Of a DNA stretch of 60,842 nucleotides, positions 42,194 through 51,786 are shown one piece after another. The translations under genes were made by a program, and so were the position numbers. Every line of letters starts with the position of its first letter. Position 1 is the first letter of the stretch. The notes under the pieces were generated by a model, which was not told where the DNA came from, did not search any database, and saw only the letters and a program-made list of their open reading frames with translations. The DNA comes from JACTOJ01 sp032335695 (GTDB lineage: Bacteria > Bacillota > Clostridia > Clostridiales > Clostridiaceae): positions 1 to 60,842 of the forward strand of contig NZ_JACTOJ010000026.1 in assembly GCF_032335695.1 (NCBI RefSeq), given 5' to 3'.

Positions 42194-42613
42194 TTATAAA
42201 TCCTCCTCTTCGCTATTAGATAGCATTTCTTTTAATGTTTTTATGCTTGCGGCTGCGGCTTCTTTTGATAGATTAATTAAATTCTTCACATCCATACTTT
42301 CCCTTGAGACAAAGGTTTCAAGAATCATTGGTATATTTACTCCAGTAACTACATCCATATCATCTTGCTTAGCTGCTATAGCGCTGGCAGCGTTAAATGG
42401 ACTTCCTCCGAATAAATCTACCATAAAAATCACTCCAGAACTCGTATCTAGTTCATTAAGTTTTTCATTATACTTTCTTATGAGATCATCGGTGCCTTCT
42501 CCAGTTTCAAAAGTAACTGTGGCTACGTTTTCTTGTTTTCCAAATATCATTTCCGCGGATTTTAATATTTCTTCAGAAGCTCTTCCATGGGTCCCTATTA
42601 TTAAAGCTACCAT
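42194..42613 (-). CDS. PTS mannose-family enzyme IIA
   Basis: The 139-residue IIA-Man domain protein has the active histidine in LIIGTHGRASEEILKSAEMIFG (about residue 9). It continues with FETGEGTDDLIRKYNEKL, GVIFMVDLFGGSPFNAAS and VVTGVNIPMILE. It accepts phosphate from HPr. It is the first gene of the operon, preceded by GGAGGG and a sigma-54 promoter. Confidence 0.95.
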   Translation of the reverse strand: MVALIIGTHGRASEEILKSAEMIFGKQENVATVTFETGEGTDDLIRKYNEKLNELDTSSGVIFMVDLFGGSPFNAASAIAAKQDDMDVVTGVNIPMILETFVSRESMDVKNLINLSKEAAAASIKTLKEMLSNSEEEDL

Positions 42614-42668
42614 TAAACTTCCCTCCTACGTTCGATTGTTTTTTCCACTTTCTTTTTGCTTATATATT

Positions 42669-42684
42669 AGCAATTATCGTGCCA
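42669..42684 (-). promoter_or_regulatory. sigma-54 promoter of the PTS operon
   Basis: The minus strand reads TGGCACGATAATTGCT, a full match to the -24/-12 consensus TGGCACN5TTGCW. It lies about 56 nt upstream of the IIA start and directly downstream of the LevR-type activator gene, which should act here. Confidence 0.92.
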
Positions 42685-42746
42685 AATATGTGTATTAAAG
42701 GTAAAGGGGCTGTTGCACAATGAAGATGAAGTTATTTTAATACACT

Positions 42747-45530
42747 TTATTTAATAATATCAGCGACAAAACATATCTCATCTTCGCTTAAAGAAACATT
42801 TATTGACTTTTTAAACATTTCATTAGCCATATTTACGGCGTTAACTATGTTTTTATCAAAATTATTTTTATCATCTCTGTATACAAGTCCATCATTAATA
42901 ACCATTCTTTCAAGTGCACAAGCTGTATGAACAATAATTCTGATACACATTGCATTATTAAATTTTCTATTAGTTTCTTTCTCCAATATACTTACTGCAT
43001 TCATTAATACACTTACAATTTTATTAGGATTAAGAAATGTTAAAAATTGATTCAAGCTATCAAGACACATTTCTTTAACCACCACATTATTCTTGCTTTC
43101 CTTAACTATTAAATTATTATTTTTTACAACATTTTCAATAACTGCTTGTCCTTCACCGCCTATAAGATGTTCCAAGGATACAAATGGCACATCTATTTCT
43201 GGTTTTATCACTCCAACAGAGGCAATTATCTTATATTTAGCGCCTATTTCTGCTATTTTCCCATTTATATCCCTAATGCTAACTGGGATTATAGCAATTT
43301 TATCATCAGTTATATTTTCAATTATATCTCTAACCAATTCCTTAAGCTTCATGGCAGTTCCTTGTCCAGTAGAGCATATTGTTATTATGGCTTTGTCTTT
43401 TGGCTCATCCTCGGTGCTGCCAATTTGAAGATGCCCATATCCACTAAAGCTTTTTAGTGAATCATATATAGTATCCAAATCCATATCTAGAATATTGGCT
43501 TTTCTTACTGCTTCTAAAACAAGCGGAGTTGATACCATCTCTATGGTTCTAATTCTGGTACATGTTTTTTCTTCAATTATACCTTCAAAATTTGCAAGTG
43601 ATCCCATGTCAACCAGTAGAAGCACGCCCTTACCCATATCTATTTCCTTAACTTTTTCAATCATTTTGCTAAGTATCTCCTGAGGACTTACATCTAACGG
43701 CATATCAATTGCATCTACATTTCCTTCTCCTAAGAGCTTTTTAACCACATTCACCATATCTGAAGCTACTCTATTTCCATGGGCAGCTACAAGTACAGCC
43801 ACATGATCTGAGTTTTCATCATTTATAGTACTTATGAGAAGAGTAAGATATATAGTCTCCATTTCTGGTACTTCCATCTTATATCGTTTTTCTATAAGCT
43901 CTTTTATTTCTAATGCTATATTATATTCTTCATTGTTATCTTCTATAATATCCTCTATATTAGTATATCTAAGAGGAATATTGTCTTCTGTTCTCTTAAA
44001 GAAGGCACTTATATGGAGAGTCAAAGCATATAAAAATTTTTCATTCAGCTTTTTATCTATTTTTTTCTCTACCAATGCTTTTATCTCTTCGCAAAAGTTT
44101 AAAATATCCTCATTCACAATCTTAAGTATATTTTCTCTATCATTACCGCTGTTTTTAAATTTATCATAAAAACATTTTATATGGATATTTATATCTGTGG
44201 TAATAAACTTCTTTATATATTCTTCATCTACGCCTTCTTCTTTTAGTACAGCTGCCTTATCTTCTATTATCTTGTACAGATTGAAAGGCGGCTCATAGGA
44301 ATCTTCCTGACTGAGGCTTATATATCCTTCAGGAGACACCACCAGCTGCGAATCAATATAATTTGAAAGTTCTTCTGCCTCTTTTCTCTTAGAAGTTATG
44401 CTAAATAATCCGCTCTTTATATCTGGCGGCAAGGACTTATAATCAATATCTATATATTCCTTATTATCTATACAATTTAGAAATCCTTTAGCGCAAACTA
44501 ACTGTACATTAGATTTCATTTGTCCTACGTTACCATAGGATACACTTCCCATAAGAGCTTTTACAGCATCCGCTTCGATTCTTATTTTTTTATTAACTCT
44601 GTGTGCTTCATTGGATAGAAGAAATTTTACTATATCAAGTCTATCCTTTATAGGCCTCTCATCTAAGCTTGGTATATTAATGACTATAGGAATTCTTCTC
44701 ACAAAAGTTTTTAGCAGGGAAGAGCCAGGCTCTTCAGTGGTAGCCCCTATTATGAGTACATTGGACTTTCTCTTTCTATCCGAATCTCCTAATTTGTTAT
44801 AGGTTCCTGTATCCATAAAATAGAATATCATTTCTTGCCCTTCTGGAGGCAGTCTATGAATTTCATCCAAAAATAGAATCCCGCCATTAGCCTTCTCAAC
44901 CAATCCATCCTTTTCTGAGTCAGCTCCTGTGAAAGCTCCCTTAGCATGTCCAAATATATGTGATATTAAAAGCTGTGGATTGTTATAATAATCCGCACAA
45001 TTAAAGACTACAAAAGGTGCTTTCTCTTGAAGCCTCTGAGCATACTTAGCATAGTTATACATCATGGTGGCAAACAAGGTTTTTCCTACACCAGTTTGTC
45101 CAACTATAAGGGTATGAAGACCATTAGGAGGATAGAGCATTGCTGCTTTTGCCTGCTCTATCTGGTTCTTCAAGCCACTCTCCGCTCCGATTAAAAGTGC
45201 AAAGGGACTTTCCTCTTTCTGCTGCTCTTCTTCTACTCCAGTAATAAGCTCTTCTATGCTTTCAATCTCTACTGGGGTCTCCTGAATATTGCATCTTAAT
45301 ACTTTTTCTACATGTTCTCTATCTAAATAGACTACTGGTCTTCCTTTTATTTTGATTATCTTTCCCTGCCTTAAAAGCGCATTTAACTCCGCACTTACAT
45401 TATTTCTCAAAATATTTAATTTTTCCGATATATCTATTGCCGTAAACCCATCTTTATTCTTTAGATTCTCAAGTGACAGCTCTTTAGAGTTTTCCTTTAT
45501 ATATTCATATATTTTATCGATTCGTTTCAT
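42747..45530 (-). CDS. levR: LevR/ManR-type sigma-54 activator with PRD and PTS domains
   Basis: The 927-residue activator has an N-terminal winged helix, then an AAA+ sigma-54-interacting domain (about 95-340). Walker A is LIVGQTGVGKTLFATMM, the sigma-54 loop is GAFTGAD, and Walker B is GGILFLDEIHRLP. A PRD domain, an EIIA-Man-like domain (VAVLVAAHGNRVASDM and GVLLLVDMGSLANF), an EIIB-like domain (TICSTGQGTAMKLKELV) and a second PRD follow. Phosphorylation by HPr and by IIB should tune its activity to sugar uptake. ATG at 45530 has AGGAG 8 nt upstream. It lies upstream of the PTS operon, which has a sigma-54 promoter. Confidence 0.94.
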   Translation of the reverse strand: MKRIDKIYEYIKENSKELSLENLKNKDGFTAIDISEKLNILRNNVSAELNALLRQGKIIKIKGRPVVYLDREHVEKVLRCNIQETPVEIESIEELITGVEEEQQKEESPFALLIGAESGLKNQIEQAKAAMLYPPNGLHTLIVGQTGVGKTLFATMMYNYAKYAQRLQEKAPFVVFNCADYYNNPQLLISHIFGHAKGAFTGADSEKDGLVEKANGGILFLDEIHRLPPEGQEMIFYFMDTGTYNKLGDSDRKRKSNVLIIGATTEEPGSSLLKTFVRRIPIVINIPSLDERPIKDRLDIVKFLLSNEAHRVNKKIRIEADAVKALMGSVSYGNVGQMKSNVQLVCAKGFLNCIDNKEYIDIDYKSLPPDIKSGLFSITSKRKEAEELSNYIDSQLVVSPEGYISLSQEDSYEPPFNLYKIIEDKAAVLKEEGVDEEYIKKFITTDINIHIKCFYDKFKNSGNDRENILKIVNEDILNFCEEIKALVEKKIDKKLNEKFLYALTLHISAFFKRTEDNIPLRYTNIEDIIEDNNEEYNIALEIKELIEKRYKMEVPEMETIYLTLLISTINDENSDHVAVLVAAHGNRVASDMVNVVKKLLGEGNVDAIDMPLDVSPQEILSKMIEKVKEIDMGKGVLLLVDMGSLANFEGIIEEKTCTRIRTIEMVSTPLVLEAVRKANILDMDLDTIYDSLKSFSGYGHLQIGSTEDEPKDKAIITICSTGQGTAMKLKELVRDIIENITDDKIAIIPVSIRDINGKIAEIGAKYKIIASVGVIKPEIDVPFVSLEHLIGGEGQAVIENVVKNNNLIVKESKNNVVVKEMCLDSLNQFLTFLNPNKIVSVLMNAVSILEKETNRKFNNAMCIRIIVHTACALERMVINDGLVYRDDKNNFDKNIVNAVNMANEMFKKSINVSLSEDEICFVADIIK

Positions 45531-45661
45531 ATAATTCACTCCTTATACGGTAGTTACAAATCACTATCAATACTCTAATAATACTCTAAAGTGATACACT
45601 TATCAACATGCTTTTATTGGTTAGGCTGCAAGTTAAATGTGTATTAAAAACAGGCTGTTAT

Positions 45662-47035
45662 TTATGGCAAGACCCTAATATTATTTTCTGTGAAAGTATA
45701 TGTCTTTCCCTCTTCAGGAAGAAATCTTACACCTTTACCTATATGAAAGCACTCTGGATTAAAGCCATGAATAGGCATAAAAATATCTGCCTCTATCTTT
45801 TCTGCAACAGTGATCAATTCATAAGGATTAGCGTGACCGCTTACTCCTATATATCTATACTCTATATCTAATTTATCTAAGAAATCCATCATTGAATTAT
45901 AAGCTGGATCATAATCACCTAGAGGTGCACCATTTGAATGGATGTAAATTCCATTTTCTGTGGTTATATATAATAAACTTATAATATTATCAAAGCTATT
46001 TTCTAAAATATACTCTCCTGGTTTTTTATTTATTTCACTAATAGACAGCTTGTTAAAATTATTATAAAAATCTATAACTGCCTCATGGTATTCCAAAGCC
46101 ACTAAATCCTTTTCTTCTATTATGTAAAAATCCTTAATTCCCAGTAATTCATAAGCTAAATAAGCAGTGCTTAATTCTAATACAAGTTTTCTGTTAGTTT
46201 TTATAGCTGCTTTATGGAATTCAGCTATTCTATCTACATTTCTATGATATGTGTTAAATATAGCAATTCCTTCATGCTGCTCTATAGCTTCAATTATTCT
46301 TTCAGCCAAATTTTTTTCTCCATTAGTTTCTTTGCTGTATCTTTCAAGTGCCTCTTTTTTTATTACACTCCCAATGGTGGTGGATTCAAATATTAATACA
46401 TTTATACCTTCTTCCCTAGCTCTTTCAGCCATGTTTAATGTCCACTCAGGGTGAAGTCCTTTTAATCTAAGGTCACCAGAGTACAGTATTTTTAAATCTG
46501 GAGTTTCTACAATATATGAGCAGGCTCCCCTTACATCATGATCCACTCTCAGTGCAGTGACCTTTACGTTATTAAATTCAAGCTTTTCATCATAAGCAAT
46601 AGCTTTATACTCCCTTGTGCCAAGGACTCCTTCCTTTACTTTGTCTAAAGCCTTATAGAGCTTCAAGCTGTCTTCTGTCATATATACATCTACTTTTTCA
46701 TCTACAAGCCCCATGTATTCCATATGGTCTAAGTGCAAGTGAGAAATAAAAACTTTAGTTTTCATGTTAGTTTCTTCTAATGGTAGAATTTCAGTCTTTT
46801 CAGGTATGTTTTTTTCAGAATAAAAACCATCTATCTTAGGCAGCATTCCTAAAGTTAAATATTTTTCAACATAGTTATCCAGCATTGCATTTTTCTTGTC
46901 CAGTATAGCTGCCGCTGGAGTAAAGCCTCTCCCAAAGTCTATTATGATCCTTTCATTTTCATATTCTATGCTGACTACTGTACCTCCTATTTTCCTTGTG
47001 CCTGAATAAAATTTTATTTTAGTTTGTGATTCCAT
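45662..47035 (-). CDS. RNase J-like metallo-beta-lactamase/beta-CASP protein
   Basis: The 457-residue enzyme has the MBL metal site SHLHLDHM (about residues 94-101), DHDVRGACSYIV and LYSGDLRLKG. Beta-CASP features follow: VLIFESTTIG, AIFNTYHRNVDRI, HSNGAPLGDYDP, SGHANPYELI and PIHGFNPE. The SGHA and IHG motifs resemble ribonuclease J, but the protein lacks the C-terminal domain of RNase J (about 555 residues), so it is probably a paralogue acting on RNA. GGAGG precedes the ATG. It is 57 nt from a short repeat and has no clear operon partner. Confidence 0.8.
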   Translation of the reverse strand: MESQTKIKFYSGTRKIGGTVVSIEYENERIIIDFGRGFTPAAAILDKKNAMLDNYVEKYLTLGMLPKIDGFYSEKNIPEKTEILPLEETNMKTKVFISHLHLDHMEYMGLVDEKVDVYMTEDSLKLYKALDKVKEGVLGTREYKAIAYDEKLEFNNVKVTALRVDHDVRGACSYIVETPDLKILYSGDLRLKGLHPEWTLNMAERAREEGINVLIFESTTIGSVIKKEALERYSKETNGEKNLAERIIEAIEQHEGIAIFNTYHRNVDRIAEFHKAAIKTNRKLVLELSTAYLAYELLGIKDFYIIEEKDLVALEYHEAVIDFYNNFNKLSISEINKKPGEYILENSFDNIISLLYITTENGIYIHSNGAPLGDYDPAYNSMMDFLDKLDIEYRYIGVSGHANPYELITVAEKIEADIFMPIHGFNPECFHIGKGVRFLPEEGKTYTFTENNIRVLP

Positions 47036-47056
47036 AAAGTTCCTCCTAAATTATTA

Positions 47057-47119
47057 GGCTATGTTTTAAGCCGCTGATAAACCTCTTAGCTTCTATCCGC
47101 ATAGCTTTAAAACATAGCC
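47057..47119. repeat. short derivative of the inverted-repeat module
   Basis: GGCTATGTTTTAAGCC (47057-47072) at one end and TTTAAAACATAGCC at the other form a 63-bp element with the terminal repeats of the composite family but none of its interior. No 44-nt hairpin adjoins it. It lies between the RNase J-like and substrate-binding protein genes. Confidence 0.7.
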
Positions 47120-47162
47120 TTTTATTCCTATAGTTCTATTGTTGTATATACTTTAAAAAATC

Positions 47163-48476
47163 TTACTGCTGCAGATCTTGCTTTGCTGCCTTTTCTGCAT
47201 CGCTCAAACCGTCACTTACAGATTTCTTTCCAAGTAATACATCATTGAATACTGAAGATATATCAGTACGAGCTTTAGTATATCCAGCTACATGAAGATC
47301 ACTGAAGCCGCTGTTATACTGCTCTTCAGCAGCCTTTTGAGCAGGATTCTTTTCTATATATGATGTCCATTCGCTAGATTTTAATGCAGACTGTCTTACA
47401 GGAACATAACCAGTTTTCTCTGCCCATTCTGCTGTAACATCAGGTGAAGCTAAGAACTTAGCAAATTCCCAAGAAGCTAATTTTTCCTGATCATTTGCAG
47501 TCTTGAAAATAACTGCATTAGTTCCCTGGAAAGGTGAAGCTGCCTTTACTCCCTTAGGAAGTACTGCAGTAGACCACTTAAAGCTGTCTTTTACAGCAGA
47601 GCCAACGAAAGAAACTCCTGCAGAAGAACCTATATACATAGCGACATCTCCACGACCAAAAGGTGTTGACATATAGTTATCTTCGCCAGCAAGTCTTGCA
47701 GTCTTGCTTGTTATTAACATATCAGTTAAGAATTCCATAGCCTTTTTACCTTCAGCAGAATTGAACTTAACTTTTCCATCGGTAGTTATGTAATCTCCGC
47801 CAGCCTGTTTTACATAGGTAGCAAAATCTCCTGTTACTGAATTTTCAAAGCCTAAGCCTGTAACTTTTTTACCATTAATAGTAGTAGTAGTCTTTTGAGC
47901 CACGTCCTTAAGCTCATCCCAAGTTGTTGGAACAGCTGCTCCTACCTTGTCTAAATAGTCTTTGTTATAGAATAAAACTTCTGTACTTTTATTAAAAGGT
48001 ACACCATAAATCTTGCCATTAAAAGTATTATCGTCTAAAAAGGATTTTACAATATCACTTTTATTATCCATGCCTACCTTCTTATCGTCATAGTAAGGAG
48101 TAAGATCTTCTATAAGGTTGCTGGTAACATAATCCTGCATCCAGTTAGAATAAGCCTGAGCCATTGCTGGAGATGTTTTTGCCTTTGCTGCTGCCATAAG
48201 CTTTTGCTGAAGAGTTGTATAATCTCCCTGAGCTACAAGCTTTACTGTTATATTAGGATTCTTTGTATGGAAATCATCTGCTAATTTCTGAAGTTCCTTT
48301 TGAGTAGCACCTGTCATAGCATGCCAAAATTCAATAGTTACAGGTTTGTCAATCTTTATCTGTGATAAAGAACTTGATGAGTCAGCGCCGCTTGATGAAT
48401 TCTTACTAGCGCATCCTGTTACTCCTACTAATAAAGTTGCTGTTAATGCTAATCCCATTAATAATTTTGATTTCAA
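47163..48476 (-). CDS. ABC importer substrate-binding lipoprotein (UgpB/MalE-like)
   Basis: The 437-residue lipoprotein has a signal peptide with lipobox LVGVTGC. A cluster-D solute-binding fold follows, with ITIEFWHAMTG-like start (PVTIEFWHAMTGATQKELQKL), LMAAAKAKTSPAMAQAYSNW, GVPFNKSTEVLFYNKDYLDK and a C-terminal QEKLASWEFAKFLASPDV. The EFWHAMTG motif resembles UgpB, the glycerol-3-phosphate binder, but sugars are equally possible. The start is TTG at 48476 with AAGGAG 8 nt upstream; GTG at 48485 abuts the RBS. It is last in the operon, 104 nt after the permease gene. Confidence 0.85.
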   Translation of the reverse strand: MKSKLLMGLALTATLLVGVTGCASKNSSSGADSSSSLSQIKIDKPVTIEFWHAMTGATQKELQKLADDFHTKNPNITVKLVAQGDYTTLQQKLMAAAKAKTSPAMAQAYSNWMQDYVTSNLIEDLTPYYDDKKVGMDNKSDIVKSFLDDNTFNGKIYGVPFNKSTEVLFYNKDYLDKVGAAVPTTWDELKDVAQKTTTTINGKKVTGLGFENSVTGDFATYVKQAGGDYITTDGKVKFNSAEGKKAMEFLTDMLITSKTARLAGEDNYMSTPFGRGDVAMYIGSSAGVSFVGSAVKDSFKWSTAVLPKGVKAASPFQGTNAVIFKTANDQEKLASWEFAKFLASPDVTAEWAEKTGYVPVRQSALKSSEWTSYIEKNPAQKAAEEQYNSGFSDLHVAGYTKARTDISSVFNDVLLGKKSVSDGLSDAEKAAKQDLQQ

Positions 48477-48579
48477 ATTATTCACTCCTTAAAATTATAT
48501 TGTTTTAATCTATATTAATATTGAGCCATATCTGCAAACTACTTAAATCAAGCATTTTTGCAAGATACATCCCCATATA

Positions 48580-49413
48580 TTAACCTTTTATTCCTGCATG
48601 AGATACTCCTTCAATTATGTATTTCTGCATAGCTAAAAATAATATTATCATTGGCAGAATTATGAAGGTAGATGCAGCCATAAGCAATTGATAACTCGTC
48701 CCAACATCCGTTATAAAGGCAGTCAGTCCTACTGAAAGTGTTCTCATTTCATCTGAATTAGTTACTATAAGCGGCCACATAAATGAATTCCAGCTCCCTA
48801 TACTTCTTATTATGGCTATAGTTATAATCATAGGCTTTGATATAGGAACTATTATATTAGTCAGATATCTAAAATCCTTGCTTCCATCTATTTTCGCCGC
48901 ATAATACAGTTCATCACCAATGGTTGAAAAATATTGAGTAAACATAAATATTGAAAACACGCTAGCAATCCAAGGTACTATGAGGGCTTTATAGCTATTC
49001 ATCCATCCCAAATTAGTCAAGGTTACAAAATTCGGCATAAGAAGCATTTCTCCAGGTATCATCATAGTTCCCATCATTATAGAAAATATAATCTTTTTCC
49101 CATAAAACTCTAGTCTATAAAAAGCATAAGCTGCTAAAATGCTGGTTATAAGCTCTCCGCCTGTACTTAAAAGAGTTACTATCACACTATTTAAAAAGTA
49201 TCTTGGAAATGGAGCCGCATGCCACGCCTCTACAAAATTGCTCCATTTGAAGCTTATAGGTATCCACATAGGCGGCATCTTTACAATTTCTGAAGGAGTC
49301 TTAAGCGAGGTAGTAACCATCCAGTAAAAGGGAAGAACCATAATGATACTTCCTATTATGAGCAGCAAATAAAGCACAATCTTTGCCACATGCCGTTTTA
49401 ATTTTTTTTCCAT
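48580..49413 (-). CDS. ABC importer permease (UgpE/MalG-like)
   Basis: The 277-residue protein has six helices and the EAA loop DELYYAAKIDGSKDFRYLTNIIVPISKPM (about residues 160-188), which contacts the ATPase. FYWMVTTSLKTPSEI near the N-terminus is typical of the MalG/UgpE group. It starts 4 nt after the UgpA-like gene with GGAGGGG. It forms the channel with that protein. Confidence 0.92.
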   Translation of the reverse strand: MEKKLKRHVAKIVLYLLLIIGSIIMVLPFYWMVTTSLKTPSEIVKMPPMWIPISFKWSNFVEAWHAAPFPRYFLNSVIVTLLSTGGELITSILAAYAFYRLEFYGKKIIFSIMMGTMMIPGEMLLMPNFVTLTNLGWMNSYKALIVPWIASVFSIFMFTQYFSTIGDELYYAAKIDGSKDFRYLTNIIVPISKPMIITIAIIRSIGSWNSFMWPLIVTNSDEMRTLSVGLTAFITDVGTSYQLLMAASTFIILPMIILFLAMQKYIIEGVSHAGIKG

Positions 49414-49417
49414 TTAA

Positions 49418-50311
49418 TCATCCCCTCCTTCTAGAATAGTAAAATTGAATACCAGTAAAAATCATAATTACTACGAATAAAATGAAAGCTGCTGCAGAGG
49501 CTACTCCAAAATTCCATTCACCGTAGAATTTTCTAAATATATAAAACACAACCGTTAAAGCACTGTCCGATGGTCCTGCCATGTTTCCCCCAGAATTGAA
49601 GAGAGTATAAACTTCATCAAATATTTTGAAGGAATTTATTACAGACACTATTGCTACGAAAAATGTGGTTGGAGACAATAGCGGAAGTGTAACATACCAT
49701 ACCCTCTTGAAATAGTGAGCTCCATCTGTTTGAGCTGCCAATTCACACTGCTTGTTTATAGTTTGAAGTCCCGCTAAAAATATAATTACGTTATAGCCTA
49801 TATTCTTCCATATCGATAGTATTATTAATGCTGGCATAGACATATTAGGATCATTCAACCACGCTATAGGATGTATACCAAATACTCCTAAAACATAATT
49901 CAATATTCCATAATCCCTGTGATATATCCATCTCCAAACTATCGAAATAGCCACTAATGAAGTTACATAGGGCATAAAGAAGAAAGTTCTAAATACTCCC
50001 TTAAACTTTATTTTACTGTTAAGCATTAGTGCTATAGCTATGGATATGATTATGGATATAGGCACTACCCCTACCACGAAAATCATGGTGTTTTTCATAG
50101 CCTGCCAAAACTTAGGATCGCTCAATACAATTTTATAATTATTAAGTCCATAGGAATAAACTTTATCATTAAAATAATCATATTTTGCATAAAAGCTCAT
50201 TTCAAAGGATTTTATCAGCGGATAGATTATAAACACGATTATTATGAGCGCTGCCGGAAATAGATACATATATGCTTTTAATGAAGATTTAATAGTTGCT
50301 TTCCTATTCAT
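49418..50311 (-). CDS. ABC importer permease (UgpA/MalF-like)
   Basis: The 297-residue protein has six helices, YLFPAALIIIVFIIYPLIKSFEMSF at the N-terminus and the EAA loop CELAAQTDGAHYFKRVWYVTLPLLSP (about residues 191-216). It overlaps the upstream ATPase gene by 4 nt, so translation is coupled. It pairs with the UgpE-like protein. Confidence 0.92.
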   Translation of the reverse strand: MNRKATIKSSLKAYMYLFPAALIIIVFIIYPLIKSFEMSFYAKYDYFNDKVYSYGLNNYKIVLSDPKFWQAMKNTMIFVVGVVPISIIISIAIALMLNSKIKFKGVFRTFFFMPYVTSLVAISIVWRWIYHRDYGILNYVLGVFGIHPIAWLNDPNMSMPALIILSIWKNIGYNVIIFLAGLQTINKQCELAAQTDGAHYFKRVWYVTLPLLSPTTFFVAIVSVINSFKIFDEVYTLFNSGGNMAGPSDSALTVVFYIFRKFYGEWNFGVASAAAFILFVVIMIFTGIQFYYSRRRG

Positions 50312-51360
50312 TTGCTGCCTCCATTAAAATTTCTTAATAAATTCTCATACCAATCCTTCTCTGGCTCTATTCTTTTCTCACTTTCTTTGTCAAACCAGTG
50401 AATGCTTCTCTCATCAAAGCTTACATTAACCTGATCATTCAAGGCTATATTCGATGTCTTGTCACTAAAGGCTGCTATATCATTCCCCTGACAATCTATT
50501 TTTACCAGTACATCTTTACCCAATCTCTCTATGTACTTGACTTTACCAGTAAATATAGTTTGCTGTGAGGAATTAATTTTAACGTCCTCTGCTCTTATGC
50601 CAACTACAAGCTCTTTGTTATTTATTTTTCCTACATCGATGGTATTTATTTTAGGATTTCCTATAAACTGAGCTACAAACAAATTTTCTGGCTTGTTGTA
50701 TAATTCCTGAGCTGTGGAATACTGCTGTATCTCTCCCTTATTCATAACTATTATTCTGTCAGATATGCTCATGGCTTCTTCTTGGTCGTGAGTTACAAAT
50801 ATGGTAGTAACCCCTGTCTGCATTTGGATTCTTCTTATTTCTTCCCTCATTTCTATACGAAGTCTGGCATCTAAATTAGAAAGAGGCTCATCCAGCAATA
50901 ATACCTTAGGTTTTTTAACCAATGCTCTAGCTATAGCCACCCTTTGCTGCTGTCCACCGGAAAGCTGCTTTGGCTTTCTATCCAGCATTTTGTCCACTTG
51001 CACAATTTCTGCCATGTCCTGTGCCATTTTTATAGCTTCTTTTTTATCAACCTTTTTCATTTTCAGGGGAAACATTATATTTTTTAGTACTGTCATATGA
51101 GGGTACAGTGCATAGTTTTGAAATACCATGCCTATTTCTCTGTCTTCTGGCTCCTCGTCTGTTACACAATCATCACCGAAATATATATCTCCTGAAGTAG
51201 GCCTATTTAGACCCGCTATCATAGATAAAGTGGTGGATTTTCCACAGCCGCTTGGCCCTAACAGTGACACTAACTCGCCCGACTTTACAGTAAGGCTGAT
51301 ATCATTGATGGCCAATGCATCACTAAATTTCATTGAAAGATTTTTTAAATGAATGTCCAC
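50308..51360 (-). CDS. ABC importer ATP-binding protein (UgpC/MsmK-like)
   Basis: The 350-residue ATPase has Walker A (GPSGCGKST), Q-loop (GMVFQNYALYPHMTV), signature LSGGQQQRVAIARAL, Walker B (VLLLDEPLSNLDARLR) and the switch histidine in VTHDQEEAMSISD. A C-terminal TOBE regulatory domain (about 240-350, with VVGIRAEDVKI) is present. It is a carbohydrate importer (CUT1) ATPase. The start is GTG at 51360 with GGGAGG upstream. It heads the operon ATPase-permease-permease-binding protein. Confidence 0.93.
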   Translation of the reverse strand: MDIHLKNLSMKFSDALAINDISLTVKSGELVSLLGPSGCGKSTTLSMIAGLNRPTSGDIYFGDDCVTDEEPEDREIGMVFQNYALYPHMTVLKNIMFPLKMKKVDKKEAIKMAQDMAEIVQVDKMLDRKPKQLSGGQQQRVAIARALVKKPKVLLLDEPLSNLDARLRIEMREEIRRIQMQTGVTTIFVTHDQEEAMSISDRIIVMNKGEIQQYSTAQELYNKPENLFVAQFIGNPKINTIDVGKINNKELVVGIRAEDVKINSSQQTIFTGKVKYIERLGKDVLVKIDCQGNDIAAFSDKTSNIALNDQVNVSFDERSIHWFDKESEKRIEPEKDWYENLLRNFNGGSK

Positions 51361-51786
51361 TATAATTCCTCCCGATCATATGCTTACTTCTAATATAAGT
51401 AGTGAGTGCTTAACAATTGAACTTATCCACGTACTTATTCATGTTATTACAGGTAAATTTATTTTTATTTACCTTTTTATTAAAATCAGGTTAAATATTT
51501 CATATTATTCAAATATTGTACTTAAGCACACTGATATTTAACTAATATAAGAATGTTAATAAATATTTACCCGAAGCATTACAGTATAACACCGATTTTA
51601 TTTCAAAAGATAAAATATTTTTAACTTTTTACATTATTAACACACTTATAACATTCTTTACTAAAAATTATTTAATCCCTAAATTTTTAAGTTGTTTTTG
51701 TTTTTATCACAAAGTTGTCACAATTGGCTAATATAATTGCTACAGAAACAATGAAAATATAAAATCATAAAGTAAGGGTGATAATT
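51361..51786. other. AT-rich divergent intergenic region
   Basis: This region of about 420 bp holds the promoters of the ABC importer (minus) and the repeat lipoprotein (plus; TATAAT at 51732-51737). TCACAA occurs twice with a 5-nt gap at about 51707-51723. No gene, cre site or riboswitch is convincing. Confidence 0.4.
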
